Shown piece by piece: positions 29,317-37,852 of a stretch of DNA of 64,000 nt. A model generated the notes under the pieces. It searched no databases, was not told the DNA's origin, and worked only from the letters and a program-made list of their open reading frames with translations. Both the position numbers and the translations under genes were made by a program. This DNA comes from Oscillospiraceae bacterium (GTDB lineage Bacteria > Bacillota > Clostridia > Oscillospirales > Oscillospiraceae), in contig CADBWQ010000003.1 in NCBI GenBank assembly GCA_902798545.1, forward strand, positions 1,125 to 65,124, written 5' to 3'. Each line of letters starts with the position of its first letter. The stretch's first letter is position 1.

Positions 29317-29950
29317 GCCGACGGCAAAAGCCATGACACGGCGCCCAACCGCGGATCAGCTTCGAAGAGAGCTGGAGCGTCTGGATCAGCTCGACAGAAA
29401 GCGCGGCCTGCCGACCGCGCTCCGGGTGGTTCTCTTCCTTCTTGTCGTGATTCTCATTGCGGCAGTCACCTTTTTCTGTCTTCTGTCCGGATATGTGATC
29501 TACGGAAACTCCATGTATCCAACCCTGCTGGAGCAGGATCTGGTACTGGCAATTCCCAATGCAGAGATCCACTCCGGAGATCTGGTCGCCTTCCGCCATG
29601 AGGAGCGGATTCTGATCAAGCGCGCAATTGCTGGTCCGCATGACAGCATAGAAGTTCTCGACAACGGGCATGTGCGCCTCAACGGCAAAGACCTTATTGA
29701 GCCCTATGCTTTCTTCTCCGATTCCGGTGTCAACGATCTGGACTATCCGATTGATATACCTGCAGGCTCCTGGTTTGTTCTTGGAGACAACCGCGGCAAT
29801 TCCGTCGATTCCCGCAGCAGTATCATTGGTCTGATCGATGATGATCAGATCCTCGGAAAGGTCTTTATCCGCATCTGGCCGCTGCCGCGGTTCGAAGTCT
29901 TTGACTCCGACTTTTTCCCTCAGCTTATTCAGGCATTTCGCCCAGCCTGA
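29306..29950 (+). CDS. lepB: Signal peptidase I
   Basis: A 214-residue type I signal peptidase. A cytoplasmic N-terminus precedes one membrane anchor (VVLFLLVVILIAAVTFFCLL, residues about 45-65), then the catalytic serine in YGNSMYPTLLEQD and the general-base lysine in ERILIKRAIAGP, box D-like VLGDNRGNSVDSRS. ATG 29306 is chosen, with GGAGGTGCCGCCG in front. It removes signal peptides from exported proteins at the outer face of the membrane. It overlaps the coiled-coil gene and ends before a bidirectional terminator. Confidence 0.94.
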   Translation: MDNKPTAKAMTRRPTADQLRRELERLDQLDRKRGLPTALRVVLFLLVVILIAAVTFFCLLSGYVIYGNSMYPTLLEQDLVLAIPNAEIHSGDLVAFRHEERILIKRAIAGPHDSIEVLDNGHVRLNGKDLIEPYAFFSDSGVNDLDYPIDIPAGSWFVLGDNRGNSVDSRSSIIGLIDDDQILGKVFIRIWPLPRFEVFDSDFFPQLIQAFRPA

Positions 29951-29995
29951 TTACACAAACCCCAGCCACAGATCCCGTGGCCCCTGTACAAAAAG

Positions 29996-30037
29996 CAGCA
30001 TGAATCTCCTGCAGGTTTGGAGATTCATGCTGTTTTT
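29996..30037. terminator. Bidirectional terminator between lepB and the decarboxylase gene
   Basis: The stem CAGCATGAATCTCC (29996-30009) / GGAGATTCATGCTG (30019-30032) is flanked by AAAAA on the left and TTTTT on the right, so it works in both directions between convergent genes. The decarboxylase stop codon lies within the right arm. Confidence 0.92.
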
Positions 30038-31407
30038 ATAACGTCACAATACTTGATTCCGTAGTATCGGAACAGATTCAGAGCGTTTTCATCGATGCGC
30101 TCGCCGCAGATCACAATCGGTACCGCAGGCGGACAGCTGACGCTGGGAGATGCCAGGATTCTCCCCAGGCTGCTCTCGACCGGGACTCGTTCAAGCGGTC
30201 GGAACAGGACTTCACGAGGGCTGAAAACCGGTCTCGCAATACCCGGTGCCGGGGGAGCAGAACAAATCGGTAGGCGTGCCGGCATTCGAAGCAGGACGTT
30301 CCCCAGCCGTTCCAGCTCTGTCTCCTCGTTTTCCGGCGTCACCATCATCACGAGATAGTCGGGATCCGCGAACTCACATACAACGCCTTTTTCTCTCAGC
30401 CGGTTTCCCAGCTCAGTCCCCGTAAAGCCTTTGCCCTTCGGGCAGATTGTGAGCTTCAGTTCTTCGTCTCCCGTCAGACTCCAGCCATTTTCGACGAGAT
30501 TCTGCTTCATTATCTTAATTTTTTTTGCCGTTTTCCGGATTCGAGCCGGATAATCATCTGCCAGCATTGCATTCATCGCATCCAGCGACTGCAGAATCAG
30601 CCAGGAGGGGCTGGTGCTGGCAAAGAGCGCCATCGCCCGTTCCATCAGGGGGATCAGGCTCTCCGTGCAGTCTTTCGACGCATGAAGATATGCGCCCCCG
30701 GTCAGAACCGGCAGGGTTTTATGCGCCGAATCACAGCAGAGATCAGCCCCGCAATCCATTGGGTGTCTCGACTTCTCCAGGTATTTCAGATAAGCGCCGT
30801 GTGCGTTGTCCACAAGAAGAATCGCTCCGTTTTTTCGACAGATCTCGGAGAGCGGTCTTATGTCTGTTTCATTCCCGAGGTAATCCGGACTCGTGATATA
30901 CACCGCGGCCGGTGCAGTCTCCGGATCCCGGAACATCTGTTCCAGGTTTTCCGCAGTGACATGGCACCGCAGCAGGTTTTCTCCGGTTCCCATCCATTGC
31001 ACATCGATATCCAGAAGCGCCGCCGCCTCCAGAAAAACCCGGTGAGCATTTCTCCCTGCAGCAACAGATGCTCTGCGTCCCCGCATTTCCGCGTACATCC
31101 GGGCAAGGAAAAGCATGGCCCGGATGCAGAGAGACGAGCCCTCGGTCGAATAGACGGTTCGCGCGCTCCCGAAGAGCTTTGCCGCATTCTCTTCACTCTC
31201 GCGAATCATATCATGGGAATCGTACAGGACATCTGCGCCTTCGATCTCTGTGATATCAAGCGCCTGAATCCTCGACCGACTGTCCTCAGGGTCTTCCATA
31301 CCGGGGCTTCCGGCACCGGCGCTTTTCCCTTTATGCCCGGGCATGTGAAAGCGAGTCAGCTCCGCCGCAGCGTAGCCGCGGACAAAATCACAGATCGGCG
31401 TGTTCAT
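30025..31407 (-). CDS. Orn/Lys/Arg decarboxylase-type PLP enzyme
   Basis: A 460-residue fold-type I PLP enzyme of the group I basic amino-acid decarboxylase family. FHMPGHKGK near residue 20, VYSTEGSS (phosphate-binding segment), VDNAHGAYLKY (Asp200, His203) and DSAHKTLPVLTGGAYLH, where K230 should carry the cofactor. It is shorter than the long inducible enzymes and resembles the SpeA/YaaO-type clostridial proteins. It would decarboxylate lysine, arginine or ornithine; which one cannot be told. The start ATG 31407 overlaps the SCIFF maturase stop by 4 bases, so it is expressed with the SCIFF system; no functional link is known. Confidence 0.88.
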   Translation of the reverse strand: MNTPICDFVRGYAAAELTRFHMPGHKGKSAGAGSPGMEDPEDSRSRIQALDITEIEGADVLYDSHDMIRESEENAAKLFGSARTVYSTEGSSLCIRAMLFLARMYAEMRGRRASVAAGRNAHRVFLEAAALLDIDVQWMGTGENLLRCHVTAENLEQMFRDPETAPAAVYITSPDYLGNETDIRPLSEICRKNGAILLVDNAHGAYLKYLEKSRHPMDCGADLCCDSAHKTLPVLTGGAYLHASKDCTESLIPLMERAMALFASTSPSWLILQSLDAMNAMLADDYPARIRKTAKKIKIMKQNLVENGWSLTGDEELKLTICPKGKGFTGTELGNRLREKGVVCEFADPDYLVMMVTPENEETELERLGNVLLRMPARLPICSAPPAPGIARPVFSPREVLFRPLERVPVESSLGRILASPSVSCPPAVPIVICGERIDENALNLFRYYGIKYCDVIKTA

Positions 31408-32801
31408 TTCACCTGTTCTGCACGTTCCGCCCGCGCTGCCGCCAGCATGATTGCGCACTCCATTCTCTTTCTGAACAGCTCGCATCCGTCTTCGTATACA
31501 CCCGTAATGCTGCCGGTCGCGTGCCATGCATTCGCAGCACATCCGCCTGAACAGTAGAGCCTTGCCCAGCAGTCCCTGCATTCCGGTTTGGCATACACAT
31601 TGCAGGCTGCAAATTCCCCCCGGATCTCCGGGTTGTCCAGTCCGTTCCAGATATCTCCAAGGCGGAATCTCTCTTCACCCACGAACTGGTGGCAGGGATA
31701 GAGGTCACCCCAGGGTGTCACCGCCATATACTCGGTTCCGGACCCGCAGCCTGAAATCCGCTTGTAAATACAGGGGCCTCCGGAGAGGTCAAGCATATAG
31801 TGGTAGAATGTAAACGGTCTCCCTTCTGCTTCCCGTTCCAGCATCAGCACAGCCAGTTCTTCATACTGCTGCTTGACGGTTTTGAGATCTTCCTTCGTCA
31901 GAGCAGATGGGTCTTCCGGTGCGCACACAACCGGCTCCATACTCAGCTCCGTAAACCCAAGATCCAGCATCTGTCGGATGTCCTGGACAAAATCGGGATT
32001 TGCATGGGTAAAGGTTCCCCGCATATAATAGCTTTTTCCTTCCCGCGCTTTGACCAGCTTCTGGAACTTCGGCACAATTCTCTCCCAGCTGCCGTTTCCG
32101 GCATAATCCACACGGAATCTGTCGTGGATCTCTTTCCGTCCGTCAAGAGAAAGGACCACATTGCTCATCTCCTGATTGCAGAAGTCGATCACCTCATCGT
32201 CGATGAGCATACCGTTTGTTGTGAGGGTAAACCGGAAGTTCTTCCCCGCTTCTTTTTCCCGCATCCGCGCATAGGCTACCAGGTTCTTGACAACGTCGAA
32301 GTTCATAAGCGGCTCACCGCCGAAAAAGTCAACCTCCAGGTTGCGTCGGCTGCCGGAGTTCTCAATCAGGAAATCCAGCGCCCGTTTTCCGACCTCCAGG
32401 CTCATCACCGCACGCTCGCCATGATACTTCCCCTGGCTGGCAAAACAGTATGCACAATTCAGGTTGCAGGTATGTGCCACATGCAGGCAGAGCGCCTTGA
32501 TCACGTCTCCGCTCCGTGCCTTAAACTCCCCCGCCATCGGTGCAAAGGTATCTTCCGTGAAGAGCTGGCCTTCCGCTTTCAGGGTCTCAATCTCAGCATA
32601 GCAGCGCTGGATCTCCTGCTCGGTAACCGCCGGCTCTTCACGATAACGCTCCAGCATCTCCGCCTTGATCTTCTCATAGTTCTCGGTTTCAAATCTCGCG
32701 ATCATCTCATACGCAAGCTCATCCACAACATGAACCGCTCCAGAGCAAACATCCAGTACAATATGATATCCGTTCAGAGCAAACTGATGAATCATTCCCA
32801 T
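31404..32801 (-). CDS. scfB: SCIFF peptide radical-SAM thioether maturase
   Basis: A 465-residue radical SAM/SPASM enzyme that forms Cys-to-carbon thioether links in the SCIFF precursor (ranthipeptide). An N-terminal RiPP-recognition region (MIHQFALNGYHIVLDVCSG) is followed by the SAM cluster motif HTCNLNCAYCFASQGKYHG (C112, C116, C119), then VDFFGGEPLMNF, LTTNGMLIDDEVIDFC, and a C-terminal SPASM part with CGSGTEYMAVTPWGDLYPCH, CNVYAKPECRDCWARLYCSGG. These match the SCIFF maturase (CteB/ScfB) class. It is one gene downstream of the precursor with an attenuator hairpin between them, and is coupled to the decarboxylase gene. Confidence 0.94.
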   Translation of the reverse strand: MGMIHQFALNGYHIVLDVCSGAVHVVDELAYEMIARFETENYEKIKAEMLERYREEPAVTEQEIQRCYAEIETLKAEGQLFTEDTFAPMAGEFKARSGDVIKALCLHVAHTCNLNCAYCFASQGKYHGERAVMSLEVGKRALDFLIENSGSRRNLEVDFFGGEPLMNFDVVKNLVAYARMREKEAGKNFRFTLTTNGMLIDDEVIDFCNQEMSNVVLSLDGRKEIHDRFRVDYAGNGSWERIVPKFQKLVKAREGKSYYMRGTFTHANPDFVQDIRQMLDLGFTELSMEPVVCAPEDPSALTKEDLKTVKQQYEELAVLMLEREAEGRPFTFYHYMLDLSGGPCIYKRISGCGSGTEYMAVTPWGDLYPCHQFVGEERFRLGDIWNGLDNPEIRGEFAACNVYAKPECRDCWARLYCSGGCAANAWHATGSITGVYEDGCELFRKRMECAIMLAAARAERAEQVK

Positions 32802-32817
32802 TCCTCCGAAATGACAT

Positions 32818-32840
32818 AAAAAAAGCCGCCTTACGGCGGC
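32818..32840 (-). terminator. Attenuator hairpin between SCIFF precursor and maturase
   Basis: On the minus strand the stem GCCGCC / GGCGGC with a GTAA loop is followed by seven T. It lies 18 bases after the precursor stop codon and about 17 bases before the maturase start. It would let most transcripts end after the precursor, so peptide is made in excess over enzyme. Confidence 0.85.
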
Positions 32841-32858
32841 AATTTTTCTTTTCGAGCC

Positions 32859-33017
32859 TTACTTCTTCGCCTCAGTGTTCTCACACTTCTGGTTGGCGAT
32901 GCCGCAGCTGGTCTTACATGCAGACTGGCAGGAAGTCTGGCACTCACCGCAACCGCCGTTCACAGCGCTCTCGCAGAGATTACGGGTTTTCAGGGTATTG
33001 ATATGCTTTAATTCCAT
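32859..33017 (-). CDS. scfA: SCIFF ranthipeptide precursor
   Basis: A 52-residue peptide: start MELKHINTLKTRNL, then a Cys-rich core GCGECQTSCQSACKTSCG and IANQKCENTEAKK. The family name means six cysteines in forty-five residues; here Cys at 23, 26, 30, 34, 38 and 45 are the canonical six and there is one more at 15. GGAGGAAACCACG precedes the ATG and a sigmaA-type promoter lies at 33046-33074. It is modified by the radical SAM enzyme encoded next. SCIFF peptides are almost universal in Clostridia; proposed roles include quorum sensing and metabolic control, not toxicity. Confidence 0.95.
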   Translation of the reverse strand: MELKHINTLKTRNLCESAVNGGCGECQTSCQSACKTSCGIANQKCENTEAKK

Positions 33018-33045
33018 CGTGGTTTCCTCCAATGTTTTATAGCTT

Positions 33046-33074
33046 TTTATACCATATTCTCTAATTGAAGTCAA
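33046..33074 (-). promoter_or_regulatory. Promoter of the SCIFF operon
   Basis: On the minus strand TTGACT (33069-33074), a 17-base spacer and TATAAA (33046-33051). It is about 30 bases upstream of the precursor start. The rest of the 33018-33218 gap is AT-rich and probably also holds the divergent araC-type promoter. Confidence 0.8.
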
Positions 33075-33218
33075 GCTCTGTTTTTGTGCTTGCATTTGCG
33101 TAATTTTTGATCGATTATACGTTTATTATATGATAGTTTTGAGTTACAATAGATAGACCAAAGCTGAAAACTTTTATAAAAATACTGGCATCGGAATACC
33201 GAATGCAAAAGGAGTACC

Positions 33219-34181
33219 ATGGGAAGAAAAAAACGTGATAAAATTGAATTTCGCTTTTATGAGCTTTCTCAGTCCGAGAACGTTCTCGCCCTGATGGGAG
33301 ACCGCTGGGTCGGGACATATGGGCACAAGGACCGTCCGAACGACCTTCATTTCCACAATCTGTTTGAATTCGGTTACTGTCGTCACGGGAGCGGAGTTCT
33401 GATTCTCGGAGAAAAGAAAAACAATTATCACGAAAACATGTTTTCCCTGATACCGGCCAATTATCCACACAACACGGTGAGCGACGATTCCAATTATTGG
33501 GAGTATCTGTTCTTTGATCCGGCACAGCTGATCCGTGAGCTTTTCCCGAACAATGCCAGGATTCAGGCCGAGAAGCTCTCCTTCATTGATCAGCGTGCTG
33601 ACCTTCTGCACGCTGAGGCTTTTCCGTCCCTTGCCGGCCTGGCGGATCGGATCTTTGATGAAATGCGGGAGAAGCGTCCCTATTATCGGGAAACTGCCAA
33701 TTTTCTGATCCGAGCCTTTCTTCTGGAGCTGCTCCGCATTCAGGAGGGGAAAGAATCGGAAAGCCAGTGGGAGGTCAATCCGGATTCCGCTCTGCTGACG
33801 CAGATCACTCCTGCCCTTCGATATATTGAAGAAAACTATCGGGAGCCGATCCGTGCCGCTCACCTGGCACGGGAATGCGGGCTGAGTGAAGTTCACTTCC
33901 GCAGAGTATTCGAGGACTATATGAACATGGCTCCGATGGATTATGTCAACCTTGTTCGGATTCAGAAGGCCTGTGACCTGATGATCCGCAAGGACAGCTC
34001 CATGGATATCATCGCCCTGGAATGCGGTTTTGCATCCGTTTCCACATTCACGCGAAATTTTAAGAAGCTGCTGAAAACCACACCTTATCAGTGGAAACTC
34101 AACAAGGAAAACCATCGCAGCAATCTTCTCGTTTATAATATTTCTGCCCTGAAGGGCTGGACCGGCCTGGATTCTCAGTGA
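33219..34181 (+). CDS. AraC-family transcriptional regulator
   Basis: A 320-residue regulator. The N-terminal part is a cupin-like sensor (LHFHNLFEFGYCRHGSGVLI ... FSLIPANYPHNTVS, residues about 43-90) and the C-terminal 100 residues form the double helix-turn-helix of the family (AAHLARECGLSEVHFRRVF and DIIALECGFASVSTFTRNFK). AAAAGGAGTACC precedes the ATG. The ligand is unknown, but sugars are usual for this architecture. It sits upstream of a sugar-permease remnant and a beta-galactosidase, so it most likely controlled a carbohydrate-use operon. The stop codon lies in the loop of a terminator. Confidence 0.9.
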   Translation: MGRKKRDKIEFRFYELSQSENVLALMGDRWVGTYGHKDRPNDLHFHNLFEFGYCRHGSGVLILGEKKNNYHENMFSLIPANYPHNTVSDDSNYWEYLFFDPAQLIRELFPNNARIQAEKLSFIDQRADLLHAEAFPSLAGLADRIFDEMREKRPYYRETANFLIRAFLLELLRIQEGKESESQWEVNPDSALLTQITPALRYIEENYREPIRAAHLARECGLSEVHFRRVFEDYMNMAPMDYVNLVRIQKACDLMIRKDSSMDIIALECGFASVSTFTRNFKKLLKTTPYQWKLNKENHRSNLLVYNISALKGWTGLDSQ

Positions 34182-34200
34182 GAGAATCCAGGTTTTTCTT
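34166..34200 (+). terminator. Terminator of the AraC-type gene, containing its stop codon
   Basis: The stem CCTGGATTCTC (34166-34176) / GAGAATCCAGG (34182-34192) with loop AGTGA is followed by TTTTTCTTT. The araC-type gene's TGA is inside the loop. Confidence 0.88.
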
Positions 34201-34202
34201 TC

Positions 34203-34490
34203 ATCGGTATTTTCTTCCGGATCTATATGCCGGTCATGAGGTCCACCTATGCGGCGGCGGCCGTCATCACTTTCATGAACTCATGGAACGCCTATCTCTG
34301 GCCTCGCGTCGTTCTGAACAAGTCCAACGCCCAGACCATGCCCATCATTATCGCAAACCTCGCCAACGGATACTCCATTGATTACGGTCTGCTCATGATG
34401 GCGGTTCTGTTCTGCTCGCTGCCGACGATCATCATCTTCTTTATCCTGCAGAAGCAGTTTGCGGAAGGGATCACCGGCGCTGTCAAGTAA
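34203..34490 (+). pseudogene. Carbohydrate ABC permease (MalG/LacG type), 5'-deleted remnant
   Basis: An open frame of about 95 codons gives IGIFFRIYMPVMRSTYAAAA, then FMNSWNAYLWPRVVLN and a C-terminal membrane segment ending LQKQFAEGITGAVK. This is the end of the permease domain (the EAA-loop exit and last two helices) of a MalG-type sugar permease, normally about 275 residues. The first two thirds and the rest of such an importer are missing. The remnant begins directly at the terminator of the regulator gene, so a deletion has joined the two. No RBS is visible for it. It is unlikely to give a working protein. Confidence 0.82.
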
Positions 34491-34523
34491 CTCGGAAACC
34501 TTTTCACCTGGTAGTTTTTTCGC

Positions 34524-34552
34524 TGGACATCACCACATCGTTCGGTTATAAT
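34524..34552 (+). promoter_or_regulatory. Promoter upstream of beta-galactosidase
   Basis: TGGACA (34524-34529), a 17-base spacer and a perfect TATAAT (34547-34552). The predicted transcript begins near 34559 and has a leader of about 175 bases before the lacZ-type start codon. Confidence 0.75.
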
Positions 34553-34559
34553 GCATAAC

Positions 34560-34675
34560 AACGCTCAGCAAGTGCTTTGGGCCGCTCTGTCCTGAAGTGC
34601 GTTCGATGTGTCCGGCGAGGCCCTGCTCATGGAGCATCGGCGCTCTCGGTACATCGTCTGAGAGCGCCGTCTTTA
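34560..34675 (+). ncRNA. Structured leader or small RNA candidate before beta-galactosidase
   Basis: Between the promoter and the coding start lie consecutive stem-loops: an outer GGGCC (about 34578) / GGCCC (about 34619) helix, TGCTC-ATG-GAGCA (about 34624-34636), and CGGCGCTCTC (34638-34647) / GAGAGCGCCG (34660-34669) followed by TCTTTAT. The last one is terminator-like with a weak T-run. It does not match the SRP RNA or any riboswitch I recognise. It may be an attenuating leader or a short independent RNA. The rest of the gap to 34735 is AT-rich with the RBS AGAGG. Confidence 0.4.
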
Positions 34676-34735
34676 TGAGCATTCATCTCTTTTGATGTTT
34701 GTCATCTTCAATTCACATTGTTCAGAGGCTTTAAT

Positions 34736-37700
34736 ATGAAAACATTCGATTTCGACTCCATTGTCAAGAATCCTTCCGTCTTTGCCGATGGTCGGCTGCC
34801 TGCCCACGCAGATTTCATTCCTTACCGGAACGAAGCCGAATACGCTGTCCGTGAGAGCAGCCTGCGGATGCCCCTGGACGGGATCTGGCGGTTCCGTTAT
34901 TCACGGAATCCCTCTGCCGCCTCTGATGGCTTCTGGCAACCCGGCTACGATCTCTCCGGCTGGGACAGCATCCGTGTCCCTGCTCATATCCAGATGGAGG
35001 GCTATGACGTTCCCGCCTATGTGAACACACAGTATCCCTGGGATGCCTCCGAGGAGCTGCAGCCTGGCCAGATGCCCGAGGTCTTCAATCCGGTTGCCGA
35101 CTATGTCTGCTCTTTCCGCCTTCCGGACTCTTTCCGCGGAGAAGATGTCTGCATCTCCCTGCAGGGGGTGGAGAGCGGCTTTGCCCTGTGGCTGAACGGT
35201 CTTTATATCGGCTACAGCGAAGACAGCTTTACCCCGGCCGATTTCCGGCTTACCGACGCACTCTGTGAGGGTGAGAACCGGCTGGCAGTACGTGTCTGGA
35301 AATGGACGCCCGGCAGCTGGTTTGAGGATCAGGACTTCTACCGTTTCTCCGGTATTTTTCGCAGTGTATTTCTGTATGCAGTGCCCAGGACAGCCATAAT
35401 TGATCTCTCCGTTGTCCCGCTGCTGGATGACAGCCTTACCAAAGGCACGCTTCATCTCTCGGCTCATACACAGGGTGGCGGTACGCTCCGCATTCGTCTT
35501 TTTGAAGGCGACAGACTCCTGTGTACGCAGGAGTCTGTCATCAGCGAGATGTTCAACAGTTTCTCTCTCAGCATTGATGTGGACCGGCCTCTCCTCTGGT
35601 CCGCCGAGGCACCGAACCTCTATCGGCTGGAGCTGGCAGTTCTGGACGCCTCCGGTCAGCTGACTGAACTGATTCCTCAGGAAATCGGCTTCCGCCGGAT
35701 TGAGATCAAAGACGGAATTCTCCTCCTCAACGGGAAGCGCCTCGTCTTCCATGGTGTTGACCGCCACGATTTCAGCTCCATCTGCGGCAGAGTACCGAAC
35801 CGGGAAGAACTGCTTCTGGATATCCTGACAATGAAGCGCAACAACATCAATGCCATCCGCACTTCCCACTACCCCAACCAGAGCGCCCTCTATGAGCTCT
35901 GCGACCGGTATGGAATCTATGTCATGGATGAGAACAACATGGAAACCCATGGAAGCTGGGATGCGCTTCTCCGCGGAAAAGCAGGTCCTGATTTTGTTGT
36001 ACCCAAGGATCACAAGGAGTTTGCCCCCCTGCTCCTTGACCGCGTCCGCTCCATGTATCAGCGGGACAAGAATCACCCCAGTGTCATTCTCTGGTCGTGC
36101 GGCAATGAATCCTACGGCGGCAGCGTCATCCGGGAGATGAGCAGACTGTTCCACAGTCTGGATTCCCACCGTCCGGTCCACTATGAGGGCATCACCTGGG
36201 ATCCCAGCTATCCGGATACCAGTGATCTGGAGAGCCGTATGTATACCCCCGCCGCGGAAATCGAAGCCTTTCTCGCAGAGCATCCCGAAAAGCCCCTGAT
36301 CTGCTGCGAATACACCCATGCCATGGGCAACTCCTGCGGCGCCATGCACAAGTACACCGACCTCTCAGAGTGGGAGATGCACTATCAGGGCGGTTTTATC
36401 TGGGACTATGTCGACCAGACCATCTGGAAGAAGAACCGCTATGGCGAGTGGTACCTCGCCTATGGCGGTGACCATGGCGAACGCCCCACCGACTACAGCT
36501 TCAGCGGCAACGGCATCGTCTACGGCGGTGACCGCAGTCCCTCTCCCAAAATGCAGGAAGTCAAATACAACTATCAGGACATCCGTGTCTCTGTGGATGA
36601 ATCCGGTATCCTGGTGAAGAACCGTTTTCTCTTTACCGATACTGCCGATTTCCGTGCGGAAGCGCTGCTGCAGGCAGATGGCCGGGACGTCGCGAAAGTC
36701 GATCTCGGCACGCTCTCGGTTCCCCCTCTCTCCGACGCTGCCTTCCCTCTTCCCGCGGTTCTGACCGATACGATGAAGGTTCAGCGCGATGCCGCCCGGA
36801 GTCTTGGCAGACCGGAGCCGGAATTTGCGATTACCGTCTCCTTCTCTCTGAAGGAAAACTGCAGCTGGGCAGATGCCGGACACGAGATTGCCTTCGGGCA
36901 GTATGTATTTCCGCGCGAGGCATGTACCTTCACCTGCACGGAACCGCTCACCCTCATCCGCGGTAAATCGAATGTCGGTGTCCGGGGGAAGAACTTCTCC
37001 GCGCAGTTCTCTGCCATCCACCCCGGTCTCACTTCCTACATCTTTGCCGGGAAAGAGCTGATTTCCCAGATTCCGATGCCGAACTTCTGGCGCGCGCCCA
37101 CGGACAACGACAAGGGAAGTCTCATGCCCCAGCGCTATGCTCAGTGGAAAATTGCGAGCCTCTATGTCACGGCAAAACATGAAGGGACCTGGGACCTCTA
37201 TCCGGAAGTCGTGGAGCATCCGCACAGCGTTCTGATCCGCTATCACTATTATATGCCGACCGTACCGGCGAGCAGCTGTTTTGTGAGCTATGAGGTTTTC
37301 GGCGACGGAACAATCCGGACGACTCTCTCCTACGACGCTGTCAAGGGGCTGCCTGACATGCCGGAATTCGGCATGCTGTTCAAGTTGGACGCGGATTATG
37401 ACCGAATCTTCTGGTACGGCCTCGGTCCGGAGGAGACATATTCAGACCGCCTCCGCGGCGCAAAGCTCGGCCTGTACGAAAAGTCTGTTCGTGATTGCCT
37501 CGCCAGATACAACGATCCACAGGAATCCGGCAATCACTGTGGCGTCCGCACGCTGAAAGTTGTCGACCGCCGTGGCCGCGGTATGGAATTCTTCGGTGAT
37601 AACCTCTCCGTAAATGTTCTTCCCTGGACCCCGCATGAGCTGGAAAGTGCTGCTCACGCCCATGAGCTGCCGCCGATCCACTATACAGTGGTCCGTGCGG

Positions 37701-37816
37701 CCATGCAGCAGATGGGTGTCGGAGGCGACGACAGCTGGGGTGCCAGGACGCATCCGGAATATCTGCTCCCCGCAGAGCAGGATCTGTGCTTCAGTTTTTG
37801 TTTCCGCGGGATCTGA
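34736..37816 (+). CDS. lacZ: Beta-galactosidase, glycoside hydrolase family 2 (LacZ type)
   Basis: A 1026-residue LacZ-type enzyme without signal peptide, so cytoplasmic. Domains in order are sugar-binding, immunoglobulin-like, TIM barrel, second Ig-like and C-terminal Bgal_small_N. Catalytic residues can be placed: the acid/base Glu in ILWSCGNESYGG and the nucleophile Glu in ICCEYTHAMGNS. Also HGVDRHDFSSICGR and RTSHYPNQ of the family and the C-terminal FWRAPTDNDKG. ATG 34736 is chosen, with AGAGG seven bases upstream. It hydrolyses lactose or other beta-galactosides. No sugar importer is intact next to it; the adjacent permease is only a remnant, so substrate must enter by another route. 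Confidence 0.96.
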   Translation: MKTFDFDSIVKNPSVFADGRLPAHADFIPYRNEAEYAVRESSLRMPLDGIWRFRYSRNPSAASDGFWQPGYDLSGWDSIRVPAHIQMEGYDVPAYVNTQYPWDASEELQPGQMPEVFNPVADYVCSFRLPDSFRGEDVCISLQGVESGFALWLNGLYIGYSEDSFTPADFRLTDALCEGENRLAVRVWKWTPGSWFEDQDFYRFSGIFRSVFLYAVPRTAIIDLSVVPLLDDSLTKGTLHLSAHTQGGGTLRIRLFEGDRLLCTQESVISEMFNSFSLSIDVDRPLLWSAEAPNLYRLELAVLDASGQLTELIPQEIGFRRIEIKDGILLLNGKRLVFHGVDRHDFSSICGRVPNREELLLDILTMKRNNINAIRTSHYPNQSALYELCDRYGIYVMDENNMETHGSWDALLRGKAGPDFVVPKDHKEFAPLLLDRVRSMYQRDKNHPSVILWSCGNESYGGSVIREMSRLFHSLDSHRPVHYEGITWDPSYPDTSDLESRMYTPAAEIEAFLAEHPEKPLICCEYTHAMGNSCGAMHKYTDLSEWEMHYQGGFIWDYVDQTIWKKNRYGEWYLAYGGDHGERPTDYSFSGNGIVYGGDRSPSPKMQEVKYNYQDIRVSVDESGILVKNRFLFTDTADFRAEALLQADGRDVAKVDLGTLSVPPLSDAAFPLPAVLTDTMKVQRDAARSLGRPEPEFAITVSFSLKENCSWADAGHEIAFGQYVFPREACTFTCTEPLTLIRGKSNVGVRGKNFSAQFSAIHPGLTSYIFAGKELISQIPMPNFWRAPTDNDKGSLMPQRYAQWKIASLYVTAKHEGTWDLYPEVVEHPHSVLIRYHYYMPTVPASSCFVSYEVFGDGTIRTTLSYDAVKGLPDMPEFGMLFKLDADYDRIFWYGLGPEETYSDRLRGAKLGLYEKSVRDCLARYNDPQESGNHCGVRTLKVVDRRGRGMEFFGDNLSVNVLPWTPHELESAAHAHELPPIHYTVVRAAMQQMGVGGDDSWGARTHPEYLLPAEQDLCFSFCFRGI

Positions 37817-37852
37817 TCTGCGCGCTGCATCATTCCCTGTTTCTTCTATCTG

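Noticed and set aside
34560..34675. SRP RNA or 6S RNA
   Set aside because: It lacks the conserved SRP GGAA-loop domain and the long rod with a central bubble of 6S RNA.
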